Assembly: GCA_964531735.1 (NCBI GenBank)
Contig: CAZHGD010000002.1
Location: 1 to 64,000 of the forward strand
Source: CAZHGD01 sp964531735
GTDB taxonomy: Bacteria; Armatimonadota; UBA10988
Direction: 5' to 3'
Length of the DNA stretch: 64,000 bases
Position numbers and translations under genes: made by a program. The notes beneath the pieces were generated by a model. It was given only the letters and a program-made list of their open reading frames with translations, searched no databases and was not told the origin of the DNA. Of this stretch, positions 16,316-24,044 are shown one piece after another; the stretch's first letter is position 1, and every line of letters begins with the position of its first letter.

Positions 16316-16843
16316 CTAGATGACCCCCAGCGCCGTGGCTTCCGGCGGCACGGCGAAGACACGCGCGCCCAACTCGCGGTCGTACATCAGCAAGGCCGGT
16401 CCGCCCTCGCCGATCAGCTTCAGCGTGTCGACGGCCTCCTTGGCCTTCTCCTCTTCCTCGACCTGCTCCTTGACGAACCACTGCAGGAAGTTCAGCGTGG
16501 CGTGGTCCTTCTCGCTCTGGGCCAGGTCGACCAACTCATGGATCCAGCGGGTGACCTTGTGCTCGTGCTCCAGCACCTCCTGGAACACCGCCAGCGGTGA
16601 GGCCCAGTCGGTGGCCGGGGTCTCAATCGCGCGGAGCGCCACGCGCCCGCCGGCCTGGGCGACGTAGCCGAACATCATCAGGCCGTGGTTCTCCTCCTCG
16701 CGGTGCTGGACGCGCATCCAGTGCGAGAAGCCCTTCAGCCCTTTGTCGTCGAAGTAGGCTGCCATGGCCAGGTAGAGGTAGCCGGAGTACAGTTCGCGGT
16801 TGATCTGGTCGTTCAGCGCCGCCTCGAGCTTCGCGTTCAGCAT
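16316..16843 (-). CDS. ftnA: Ferritin (non-haem iron storage)
   Basis: A 175-residue four-helix-bundle ferritin. LEAALNDQINRELYSGYLYLAM at the N-terminus and REEENHGLMMF provide the Glu and ExxH ferroxidase ligands. The rest continues the bacterial ferritin pattern (LEHEHKVTRWIHELV, FLQWFVKEQVEEE). There is no haem-binding Met in the bacterioferritin position that I can see, so I call it FtnA type. The ATG at 16843 matches the family N-terminus; the upstream open frame is low complexity. Monocistronic between convergent and divergent neighbours. Confidence 0.92.
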   Translation of the reverse strand: MLNAKLEAALNDQINRELYSGYLYLAMAAYFDDKGLKGFSHWMRVQHREEENHGLMMFGYVAQAGGRVALRAIETPATDWASPLAVFQEVLEHEHKVTRWIHELVDLAQSEKDHATLNFLQWFVKEQVEEEEKAKEAVDTLKLIGEGGPALLMYDRELGARVFAVPPEATALGVI

Positions 16844-17003
16844 CGTGACCTGCCTTTCGTCATGCGTCTTGGTCCCAGTATGCGTCGGTCCTGTTACGAG
16901 TGGGCCTGACGGTGCAACGCCCTCGCCATATCCGGCCGCCGCGGCGGCGTTGCCCGCGCCAGGACCCGGCCGTGCAGTGTCGAATCCGGCTGCGGAGACC
17001 GAC

Positions 17004-17882
17004 ATGCTGGGTCGCGAGGTGCGCTGGGAGCGGCTGTTCCCCGACGAGTTGGAGGCGGCGCTGGCCGCCTGTCCGGTGGTCTACCTGCCGTACGGTCTGT
17101 GCGAGCCGCACGGCCCGCAGAACGCGCTGGGCATGGATGCGCTGCGCGCGCACGGTATCTGTTGCCGCGCCGCGGCCGAGTCTGGCGGCATCGTGGCGCC
17201 GCCGTCCTATTGGCACATCCATGAACTGGGCATCTACGCCGCCTGGGCCGAGCCGCTGATCGGCGAGGCGCGGTCGTGGCTGACCGCCATACCGCCCTGG
17301 CTGTTCCTCAAGAACCTGTGCTACCACCTGCGCGCGGTCGATGCCCTCGGCTTCAAGGCGGCCATCGCTTTCACCGGTCACGGCGGGCCGCACAACGCCG
17401 ATCTGCCGCTGGTCACCGAGGTCATGCAGCCGCATCTGGCTATGCGGTTCGACATCGTTCACGATGGCGGCTTCGACGGCGTGGACTATGTCATCGGCGA
17501 CCACGCCGGGCAGGGCGAGACGGCGCTGCTCTGGACCCTCGAGCCGGACTGTGTGGACACCTCGCGGCTGCCCCGGCCGACCGAGCCGGGCCCGTTCTTC
17601 GCGATGGCGCCGGACGCGCCGTTGGCCAACCGCCAACGCGGCGAGCACATGGTGGCCGAGGCGGCGCGCTGGCTCGGCCACCGCGCGCGGACGTTGCTGG
17701 CCGACTATGAGGCCCAGCCGACCCACCCGGCGCCGCTGTCGTTCGGGCAGACGGAGCGGCTCTGGCGCGAGCAGTTCGAGCCGCGGATCGACACGCTGGC
17801 CTCGATGCAGCCCTTGGCGCCAGGGCAGGCCGCGCCGACACCGGGCTCGCAATGGGCACGCAACTGGGCGCCCGAGCGCTAA
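17004..17882 (+). CDS. Creatininase-family amidohydrolase-like protein
   Basis: A 292-residue protein of the creatininase/FAPy-deformylase (MftE-like) metallohydrolase family. The family N-terminal block is YLPYGLCEPHGPQNALGMDAL, where Glu, His and Asp are metal ligands. AFTGHGGPHN supplies the next His motif, and GDHAGQGETALLW carries the conserved Glu. Real substrates in the family vary (creatinine, FAPy, mycofactocin precursor), and none is indicated here. The start at 17004 is set by GGAG six bases upstream; the earlier open frame overlaps the ferritin gene on the other strand. No clear operon partner. Confidence 0.85.
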   Translation: MLGREVRWERLFPDELEAALAACPVVYLPYGLCEPHGPQNALGMDALRAHGICCRAAAESGGIVAPPSYWHIHELGIYAAWAEPLIGEARSWLTAIPPWLFLKNLCYHLRAVDALGFKAAIAFTGHGGPHNADLPLVTEVMQPHLAMRFDIVHDGGFDGVDYVIGDHAGQGETALLWTLEPDCVDTSRLPRPTEPGPFFAMAPDAPLANRQRGEHMVAEAARWLGHRARTLLADYEAQPTHPAPLSFGQTERLWREQFEPRIDTLASMQPLAPGQAAPTPGSQWARNWAPER

Positions 17883-17910
17883 GCAGCCGGCCGGTGACGT
17901 TGTCCCGTAG

Positions 17911-17930
17911 GGGCGACCCTTGGGTCGCCC
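17911..17930. repeat. REP-like palindrome GGGCGACCC-TT-GGGTCGCCC
   Basis: A perfect 9-bp inverted repeat with a two-base loop, embedded in GTCCCGTAGGGGCGACC. It lies 28 bases after the creatininase-family gene. Similar GTAGGGGCGACC-type palindromes are scattered in intergenic DNA of several bacterial phyla, from memory. Only one copy is seen in this window. It could also serve as a terminator. Confidence 0.55.
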
Positions 17931-18087
17931 GGCTGTGGGCCACCTAGCGCCTACCGGGCAGTGACCGGGCGGGCACCAGGCCCCGCCCCGACCGGACAGG
18001 ATCGCCGAGCGGCTGCTTAGCAGGAACTGACCGGCGACGACCTAACCGGATCGCCGTCGCGCGGACGATCGACAGCAGGAGAACGAG

Positions 18088-19068
18088 ATGAGCGTGAAGA
18101 TTGTGGGCGAGCCCTTGCCGAACATCCCGTGGGAAGACCGGCCGGCCGGCTGCGGCGAGGTGGTGTGGCGCTACTCGGGCAACCCGGTCATCCGGCGCCA
18201 CCTGATCCCCTGCTCCAACAGCATCTTCAACAGCGCGGTGGTGCCCTATCAGGGCAAGTTCGCCGGTGTCTTCCGCGTGGACGACCGGCGCCGCTCGATG
18301 CAGTTGCACAGCGGGCGCAGTGACGACGGCATCAACTGGGAACTGCAGCCGGCCCGGATCGAGTTCGAGGCCGCCGAGCCCGAGATCGGGCGTTGGGAGT
18401 ACGGCTACGACCCGCGCGTGGTCTGGATTGAGGACCGCTACTGGGTGACCTGGTGCAACGGCTACCATGGTCCGACCATCGGCGTGGCCTACACGCACGA
18501 CTTCGAGACCTACTACCAGATGGAGAACGCCTACCTGCCGGCCAATCGCAACGGCGTGCTGTTTCCGCGCAAGATCAACGGCAACTACGCGATGCTCAGC
18601 CGCCCGAGCGACTGGGGCCACACGCCGTTTGGCGACATCTTCTACAGCGAGAGCCCGGACATGTGCTACTGGGGGCGGCACCGCTGGGTCATGCGCCCGT
18701 GTGGCGGCTGGCAGAGCACCAAGATCGGCGCCGGGCCCATCCCGATCGAGACCAGCGAGGGCTGGCTGCTGATCTACCACGGCGTGCTGACGAGTTGTAA
18801 CGGCTTCGTCTACAGCGCCGGCTGCGCGCTGCTCGATCTCGATGAGCCGTGGAAGGTGCTCTACCGCGGCGCACCGTACATCTTCAGCCCACAGGCGACC
18901 TACGAGTGCGTCGGCGACGTGCCGAACGTGGCCTTCCCGTGCGCGACCTTGTGCGACGCGGCCACCGGCCGACTGGCGATCTACTACGGTGGCGCCGACA
19001 CGGTGGTGGCTTTGGCGTTCGGCTACGTGCAGGAACTCGTCGAGTGGACCAAGGCGAACGCGGTGTAG
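18088..19068 (+). CDS. GH130 family glycoside phosphorylase
   Basis: A 326-residue five-bladed beta-propeller of family GH130 (beta-mannoside phosphorylases and related hydrolases). The N-terminal part has NSIFNSAVVPYQGKFAGVFRVDD, where the Asp is near the family's proton-donor position. Further blocks are WEYGYDPRVVWIEDRYWVTWC, ENAYLPANRNGVLFPRKI, KIGAGPIPIETSEGWLLIYHG and IFSPQATYECVGDVPNVAFPC, all typical. It is cytoplasmic, as there is no signal peptide. Phosphorolysis of an imported beta-mannoside is the likely reaction, but some GH130 members are hydrolases. AGGAGAACGAG upstream of the ATG is a good ribosome site. A strong stem-loop follows the gene. Confidence 0.9.
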   Translation: MSVKIVGEPLPNIPWEDRPAGCGEVVWRYSGNPVIRRHLIPCSNSIFNSAVVPYQGKFAGVFRVDDRRRSMQLHSGRSDDGINWELQPARIEFEAAEPEIGRWEYGYDPRVVWIEDRYWVTWCNGYHGPTIGVAYTHDFETYYQMENAYLPANRNGVLFPRKINGNYAMLSRPSDWGHTPFGDIFYSESPDMCYWGRHRWVMRPCGGWQSTKIGAGPIPIETSEGWLLIYHGVLTSCNGFVYSAGCALLDLDEPWKVLYRGAPYIFSPQATYECVGDVPNVAFPCATLCDAATGRLAIYYGGADTVVALAFGYVQELVEWTKANAV

Positions 19069-19074
19069 CGGGCC

Positions 19075-19113
19075 GTCGCGCCGGTGCCCGGAACCCCGGT
19101 GCACCGGCGCGAC
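19075..19113. terminator. 13-bp stem-loop, bidirectional terminator candidate
   Basis: Perfect arms at 19075-19087 and 19101-19113 (GTCGCGCCGGTGC and its complement) with a 13-base loop. It fills the short gap between the convergent GH130 and sugar isomerase genes. There is no U-tract, which is common in very GC-rich genomes. Confidence 0.65.
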
Positions 19114-19134
19114 CTCGCCCACTCGACGGGCGGT

Positions 19135-19899
19135 CTAGATGAACTGCCGCAGATAGGCCAGTTGCGCCGGCGTGTTGGTCATCGGATCACGGAAGGTGCC
19201 GGTCTCGAGGACCAGGTACCCATCGAAGCCGATCTCGCGGAGCGCGTCGCAGCATTCGGGCAGCGGCACCTTGCCCTCGCCGAGCAGGCGGTCGCTGAGC
19301 TTGTCGTAGAACTCCTTGATGTGGACCTGGGCGATGGCCGACCCGAGTTGCCGGATCTCGACCAGCGGGTCATAGCCGAGCCAGAGTGCGTTGCCCAGGT
19401 CGTAGTAGCACTTCAGTGCGGCCGAGCCAACGTTGTCGAGGAGGGCCAGCATTCGGTCGGCGGGCAGGTCGCCTTCGTACGCCAGAGTCAGGCCCTTGGC
19501 TTCGGCGGCCGGCGCGACTTCGCGGAAGTGCTCGACGATGCGCTGCACCTCAGCGTCGGACTGCGGTGAGCCGGCGAAGAAGAACGGCACCAAAATGACC
19601 CGCGCGCCGAGTTCGACGGCGGCATCCAGACTGCCGCTGACCAGGTCCAGCGCGCGCTGGCGCACGGCGGCATCATCGCTGGAGAAGCCCCCGTTGTTGA
19701 GGCACCCGATGCAGAGCGACGGGATCTCGACGCCGTTGGCCTCGGCCTGGATGCGGGTCACCCGGCGGCGGTCGGCGTTGGTGGTCAAGTCGCTGGCTTC
19801 GCCGTAGCCCATCTCGACGCCGTCCAGGCCCATGGCTGCGGCCGTCTCGAAGAGCTGCTCCTGGGTGCCCAGCAGGTATTGCATGGCGCCGTACTTCAT
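19135..19899 (-). CDS. Sugar phosphate isomerase/epimerase (xylose isomerase-like TIM barrel)
   Basis: A 254-residue AP endonuclease 2/xylose isomerase-like barrel. Landmarks are MGLDGVEMGYG at strand 2, ELGARVILVPFFF at strand 4, the metal-ligand Glu in LTLAYEGD, LKCYYDLGNALW (Asp), IAQVHIKEFY (His) and DGYLVLETG (Glu). These give the expected divalent-metal site. The substrate is unknown; relatives act on ketoses, inosose or hydroxypyruvate. It is divergently placed from the small membrane protein and convergent with GH130, so it is monocistronic. Confidence 0.87.
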   Translation of the reverse strand: MKYGAMQYLLGTQEQLFETAAAMGLDGVEMGYGEASDLTTNADRRRVTRIQAEANGVEIPSLCIGCLNNGGFSSDDAAVRQRALDLVSGSLDAAVELGARVILVPFFFAGSPQSDAEVQRIVEHFREVAPAAEAKGLTLAYEGDLPADRMLALLDNVGSAALKCYYDLGNALWLGYDPLVEIRQLGSAIAQVHIKEFYDKLSDRLLGEGKVPLPECCDALREIGFDGYLVLETGTFRDPMTNTPAQLAYLRQFI

Positions 19900-20056
19900 G
19901 GGTGTCCTCCGCTCGTGCTGGGCGCATGGTAGTCGGGCCGGGTAGGGGCGTCAAGCCTGCTCCGAGGTGCGCCGGCTGCCTCACCGCGGGAACCATTGGC
20001 GGCGCTCTACGTTAGCTACAGTAGGTGCTGTCGCAAGGCACTGTGGATGGCGAGCC

Positions 20057-20215
20057 ATGCGAGCACAGGCCCATGCTGCGCGGCCCCCGACACCGTCGCT
20101 CGCCGACCGCTATCAGGTCGGCCTCTGGCCGGTGGTGGGCGTGGTGGCGCTGTTCCTGCTCTGGCTGATCACAGCGGCCAACCGCCTGGCCGAGCTGCTC
20201 GTCGCCAGCGAGTGA
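20057..20215 (+). CDS. Possible small single-pass membrane protein
   Basis: A 52-residue open frame with a basic, Pro-containing N-terminus and one clear transmembrane stretch (LWPVVGVVALFLLWLITAA) followed by a short acidic tail. It ends four bases before the converging Gfo/Idh/MocA stop. The ribosome site is weak (GGCGAG). I call it because the hydrophobic segment is ordered like a real membrane anchor, which is not typical of the Ala/Arg-rich noise frames here. It could still be chance. Confidence 0.35.
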   Translation: MRAQAHAARPPTPSLADRYQVGLWPVVGVVALFLLWLITAANRLAELLVASE

Positions 20216-20218
20216 CGC

Positions 20219-21241
20219 TCAGTACGTTGGTACCGGCAGCGGCCGGCCCAGGGCGGCCGATTCGACGGCGCGGATGACGACGGCGGCGCTGTTGGCACCG
20301 TCGGCCGCACCGCAGCGGGTCGGTGTGCCCTCGCGAATGGCGCTGACCAGGTCAGCGACCTCGCCGTCGTAGGGATGACCCGCGATGTCCAACTCGCTGA
20401 GGTCTTGGTACTCAGCCTCGTGCCCTTCACCCAGCCACAGGCCGTACTCGCGGATGGTGCCGCGCGTGCCGTAGAGGCTCAGGTGGTTGGCCGGCGGCCG
20501 AGGGCCGACCGGGCCGTAGGCACTGGTCACCTTGGCGATCGCGCCGCCGGCGAAGCGCGCCAGGAACACCTGGCAGTCTGGTTGCTGCATGGCCGGGAAG
20601 GCCAGCTTGTTGGCGTAGCCGGTGACCTCGGTCACCGGTTCGCCGGCGAACCAGCGCAGCAGGTCCAGCGGGTGGACGCCGCCGCCGATGGCCGGGGCCT
20701 CGCGCTCGGTATACCAGTTCATGCCCAGCGCCGCGTTGTAGCGGGCGGCTTCGGCCTGGATGAACAGATTGTGCAGGTAGTCGGCCTCGAGGTAGAACAA
20801 CCGTCCGAGCGTACCCGCGTCGCACAGCTCCTTGACCCGACCGAAGAACGGGTTGAACCGCAGCACCTGGCCGACGAGCACCCGCTGCGCCGGCCGCGCG
20901 GCGGCGGCGGCAACCATACGCTCCAGGCCGGCGATGGTGTCGGCCATCGGCTTCTCGACGAAGACATGGCAGCCGGCCTCAAGGGCGGCGACAAACGGCT
21001 CGACGTGGAATGGGTCGGGCGTGTTGACGCAGACCACGTCCAGTGACTCGGCGGCCAGCAGGTCCTCGACGCGTTCGTACCCCGGCACCCCGAACCGGTG
21101 CGCGGCCCCCTCGCGGCGGCTGGCCAGCAGGTCGCAGACCGCCACCAGCTCGGCGTCGTCGTGGCGGCGCCAGCAGTCGGCGTGCGCCAGGCCATTGTGG
21201 CCGCAACCCACCAGACCAACGCGTAGACGGCCATCAGACAT
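20219..21241 (-). CDS. Gfo/Idh/MocA family oxidoreductase
   Basis: A 340-residue NAD(P)-dependent oxidoreductase: LRVGLVGCGHNGLAHAD Rossmann start, VVCVNTPDPFHVE, HVFVEKPMADT with the catalytic Lys, and IGGGVHPLDLLRWFAGEP, the C-terminal domain block with the active-site His. The start at 21241 overlaps the end of the methyltransferase gene by eight bases, and the two are probably translationally coupled. The functional link to a DNA methyltransferase is unclear. It is distinct from the family member at 3351 in its N-terminal and His-motif sequence. Substrate unknown. Confidence 0.9.
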   Translation of the reverse strand: MSDGRLRVGLVGCGHNGLAHADCWRRHDDAELVAVCDLLASRREGAAHRFGVPGYERVEDLLAAESLDVVCVNTPDPFHVEPFVAALEAGCHVFVEKPMADTIAGLERMVAAAAARPAQRVLVGQVLRFNPFFGRVKELCDAGTLGRLFYLEADYLHNLFIQAEAARYNAALGMNWYTEREAPAIGGGVHPLDLLRWFAGEPVTEVTGYANKLAFPAMQQPDCQVFLARFAGGAIAKVTSAYGPVGPRPPANHLSLYGTRGTIREYGLWLGEGHEAEYQDLSELDIAGHPYDGEVADLVSAIREGTPTRCGAADGANSAAVVIRAVESAALGRPLPVPTY

Positions 21242-22826
21242 ACTGCCGGTCTCCTGCCGACGGCGGCTCGGCCGAAGTTCGCGCCGGGGCCGGCGGCTCC
21301 TGCCGCCAGTGCCGGTCGATGGCTTCGCGCTCCGAGGTGCTGACCCCGTACAGGCGCGCCACTTCGTCGTCAACCGCCTCGTCCACCGGCTCACCGGCCG
21401 CGGCCCGGCGCCCGAGTGCGGCGAGGCGGGTCGACGGCTCGGCGGGCAGCGGGATGGCACCGAGGGCGAAGCCCTCGATGTTGACCTGAATGTAGCGCTC
21501 GGCGAACCAGCGGTTGACCAGGCGCGAGTTGAGCAAGGCGCACAGCGCGTGGACCGACCAGCCGCCGTCGCTACGGGGCCGGACCCGCACGAAGTTGTTG
21601 CTGGCGAGCACCGCGCCGTTCGGATCGGCCGCCGCGACGACGCGGTCGGCCAGAGCGGACTTGCGGATGGCGTGGACGAGCACGGCGGGCTGGCCGAGCG
21701 AGAGGCGCTCCGACTTGGGCAAGCGGCTGACCGCGGCCTCGTCCACGTGAGCGCCGGCGTGCCGCACGACGTAGCGCCGCAGTTCGGCGGCTGCCAGCAG
21801 GACCGGTGGACCAGCCTGTCCGAGCAGCGGCAGCAGCCGGGTCTTGTAGGCGCCGTCGTGGAGGTCGGCGACGGCGTGGAGGCGGCGATGCGACGCCAGG
21901 CGTTGCCAGAGCCCGACGAGTTCGGGGCTGAGGCCGACCGGCAGCACGGCGGCCGGCTCGCCCGCCCAGAGCGAGCGCGGCAGCGAGCATTGCTCGGCGA
22001 ACGACAACGGCACCGCGCCGTCCCAACGCCGCGTCTGGCCGTACCGGCGGACGGTCAAGGCGGTCGGCGCGGGCGCCCGGGCGCTGAGCGTCAGGATGGT
22101 CGGGATCATGTCCGGCGCGTCGGCGAAGACGCCCTTGCGCAGAACATCGACGGACTGCACGTCGCAGTGCTGGTGCAGATGGCGCCGGAGCGCCTCGCCA
22201 CGGCGGCTGGACAGCCACGACTCCGGGAGCACCAGGCAGACGGTCCCGCCCGGCCTGACCAGGTCGAGCGACACCGCCACGAACAGAGCCGCGGAGCACA
22301 CCTCGCCGTTGAGCAGCTCCGGCCAGCGGTCCATCCGGCGCCTGAGCGGACCGAGCTCGCGCTGCGGCAGCGCCAGGCCCCAGGGCGGGTTGCCGCAGAC
22401 GACATCGAAGCCACGAGTCGGCGGCGTCTCGCGCAGGGCGTCCAGGAGCCGGACCTGGCGGCAGGCCGATTCCGGCGGCAGACCGGCCTGGACCAGGGCC
22501 AGGCGCGTGGCGAGCACGGCCAGTGGGTTGCAGTCGAAGCCGTGAAGCTGCCGCAAGGCGACGCCGTCACGAGCCGCGGCCACGAGGAACGCACCGGCGC
22601 CGCAGGACGGGTCGCAGCAGCGGTCCAGACCACCGGCGGATCGCGTGCGTTCGAGCATCCAGGCCACCAGCGGCGCGGGGGTGTAGTACGTGCCGTGCCG
22701 GCGGCGCCGCCGGCGCGCCCGCCCGTCGGCGGCGGACGGGCCGTCCCAGGCGGCCAGAGCCTCGACGACCGACGGCAGGTCGCTCATCTGCCAGGGCGAG
22801 CCGATCGGCCTGGCCTCGGCCAGCAC
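21234..22826 (-). CDS. Orphan N6-adenine DNA methyltransferase (Eco57I/TaqI-like), start uncertain
   Basis: A gamma-class adenine methyltransferase of 530 residues from the GTG at 22826. GTYYTP precedes SAM motif I DPSCGAGAFLVAA; motif IV is CGNPPWG (NPPW type). SAALFVAVSLDLVRPGG and LPESWLSS complete the catalytic fold. The C-terminal half (LASNNFVRVRP, VHALCALLNSRLVNRWF) is a target-recognition region like type IIG or TaqI enzymes. No endonuclease gene is nearby, so it may be solitary. The frame stays open upstream for at least 85 codons with protein-like sequence (AEIVADNCRRTPAATHLAVL, then AGIWRAQTG), but no ATG, GTG or TTG occurs there. A true start near an ATA/ATC at ~22970, or a sequence error, is possible. 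Confidence 0.78.
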   Translation of the reverse strand: MLAEARPIGSPWQMSDLPSVVEALAAWDGPSAADGRARRRRRRHGTYYTPAPLVAWMLERTRSAGGLDRCCDPSCGAGAFLVAAARDGVALRQLHGFDCNPLAVLATRLALVQAGLPPESACRQVRLLDALRETPPTRGFDVVCGNPPWGLALPQRELGPLRRRMDRWPELLNGEVCSAALFVAVSLDLVRPGGTVCLVLPESWLSSRRGEALRRHLHQHCDVQSVDVLRKGVFADAPDMIPTILTLSARAPAPTALTVRRYGQTRRWDGAVPLSFAEQCSLPRSLWAGEPAAVLPVGLSPELVGLWQRLASHRRLHAVADLHDGAYKTRLLPLLGQAGPPVLLAAAELRRYVVRHAGAHVDEAAVSRLPKSERLSLGQPAVLVHAIRKSALADRVVAAADPNGAVLASNNFVRVRPRSDGGWSVHALCALLNSRLVNRWFAERYIQVNIEGFALGAIPLPAEPSTRLAALGRRAAAGEPVDEAVDDEVARLYGVSTSEREAIDRHWRQEPPAPARTSAEPPSAGDRQYV

Positions 22827-23083
22827 CGTGGCCGGGTAGAGATCCGCGGCCAGGCGCGCGGGCCAGCCCGCGCCGGTCTGCGCCCGCCAGATGCCGGCGA
22901 GTACGGCGAGATGGGTCGCCGCCGGTGTGCGGCGGCAGTTGTCGGCGACGATCTCGGCGATCTGCTCTATGATGCGTGAAGTGCTGGTGTCGATGGTCCG
23001 GCAGCCTGGTTCCGGTGGATCCGGTGGTGGCTGATTGGACGGCGAGTGCGTGCGGCCTGCCGGGTCGCGAGGAGATGTGAGGC

Positions 23084-23497
23084 ATGAAGCGTGTGGGAGC
23101 GTGGCTGCTGGGTGCGGCTTGGGTGCTGGTGCTGGCGGGCTGCACCGAGCCGGCCCCGGAGCCGCCGAAGGGCAGTGCGCCGGCTGCTCCGGCGCCGAAG
23201 ACGACGAGCGCGCCGCAGCCTGGCGAGATGCCCTCGCCGACGAAGATGATGGAGCCGAGCCCGATGCACGGCTCCGACGAACTGCCGGCCGGTGCCAACA
23301 AGGTCTGCCCGGTGATGGAAGGCAGGCCGGCCAAGAAGCAGTTCTCGGCCGAGCACAACGGCCGGACGGTGTACTTCTGCTGCTCGTCGTGCATCGACAA
23401 GTTCAAGGCCGACCCCGACAAGTACCTGGCCAAGCTGGACGGCAAGGCCGGCGATGCCAAGGGCGAGAAGGACAAGCCGGCCGGCGAGAAGAAGTAG
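23084..23497 (+). CDS. Lipoprotein with YHS/TRASH-like metal-binding domain
   Basis: A 137-residue lipoprotein: MKRVGAWLL, hydrophobic core, and lipobox VLAGC with Cys20 as the lipidated residue. A Pro/Ala/Ser-rich linker follows, then a YHS-type domain at residues ~70-115 with NKVCPVMEGRPAKKQFSAEH, VYFCCSSC and a lysine-rich helix. The CPVM and FCCSSC cysteines are typical of YHS/TRASH heavy-metal sites. The tail is very Lys/Gly/Asp rich. It probably acts outside the inner membrane in copper or other soft-metal handling. It is divergent from the methyltransferase and 61 bases before the four-helix membrane protein, likely one operon. Confidence 0.82.
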   Translation: MKRVGAWLLGAAWVLVLAGCTEPAPEPPKGSAPAAPAPKTTSAPQPGEMPSPTKMMEPSPMHGSDELPAGANKVCPVMEGRPAKKQFSAEHNGRTVYFCCSSCIDKFKADPDKYLAKLDGKAGDAKGEKDKPAGEKK

Positions 23498-23558
23498 CCG
23501 CCGCGGTCCGGACCTCGTCGTCATGGAGGCCGTGCGACCGCGAAGGAGCATGGCCTCC

Positions 23559-24044
23559 ATGCCGTGGACACAGCAACGCCTGCTGGCGGCGCTCTTGAAC
23601 GCCGGCTCAGCCTACCTGCTGCTCGACACGCTCATTGAGCACCGGCACAAGCTGGGCTCCGAGCCGCTGTCGTGGGTGCCGCCGATGGTCGCCCTGGCCA
23701 TGGCGGCGGTGCTCTGCATTGTCTGGCTCCGCTGGACACCGGCGCTGCAGCGACTGGCCTGGTGGGCCATGTGGCTACCGCTGCTTGCCGGCGTGGTCGG
23801 CTTCCTGCTGCACAACGGCGAGCGCGCCGAGCACGGCTGGCGGGCGTTTGTCACTGTCGACCGGCCGCCGATGCTGGCGCCGCTCGCCTTCGCCGGTCTG
23901 GGTGCCTTCGGGCTGGTCGTGTTCGCCAAGCGCTTCGCGCACGATCCGGCGGCGCCCATGGACGCTCCAGTGTCGGCCGCGCCGCGGTCGTTCGGGCAGC
24001 CGGCATCGCCGGAGGCCGCCGCCGGGCCGGCCGACGAGAGCTGA
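23559..24044 (+). CDS. Four-helix membrane protein of unknown function
   Basis: A 161-residue protein with four hydrophobic segments (LLAALLNAGSAYLLLDTL, PMVALAMAAVLCIVWL, LAWWAMWLPLLAGVVGFLL, LAPLAFAGLGAFGLVVF) and a polar Ala/Pro-rich tail. The loop LHNGERAEHGW contains His and Glu that could bind a ligand or metal. I chose the ATG at 23559 because AAGGAG lies ten bases before it; ATGs at 23523 and 23550 are alternatives. It follows the YHS lipoprotein on the same strand and may be its membrane partner. Its stop codon directly abuts the stop of the converging gene (TGATCA). Confidence 0.7.
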   Translation: MPWTQQRLLAALLNAGSAYLLLDTLIEHRHKLGSEPLSWVPPMVALAMAAVLCIVWLRWTPALQRLAWWAMWLPLLAGVVGFLLHNGERAEHGWRAFVTVDRPPMLAPLAFAGLGAFGLVVFAKRFAHDPAAPMDAPVSAAPRSFGQPASPEAAAGPADES

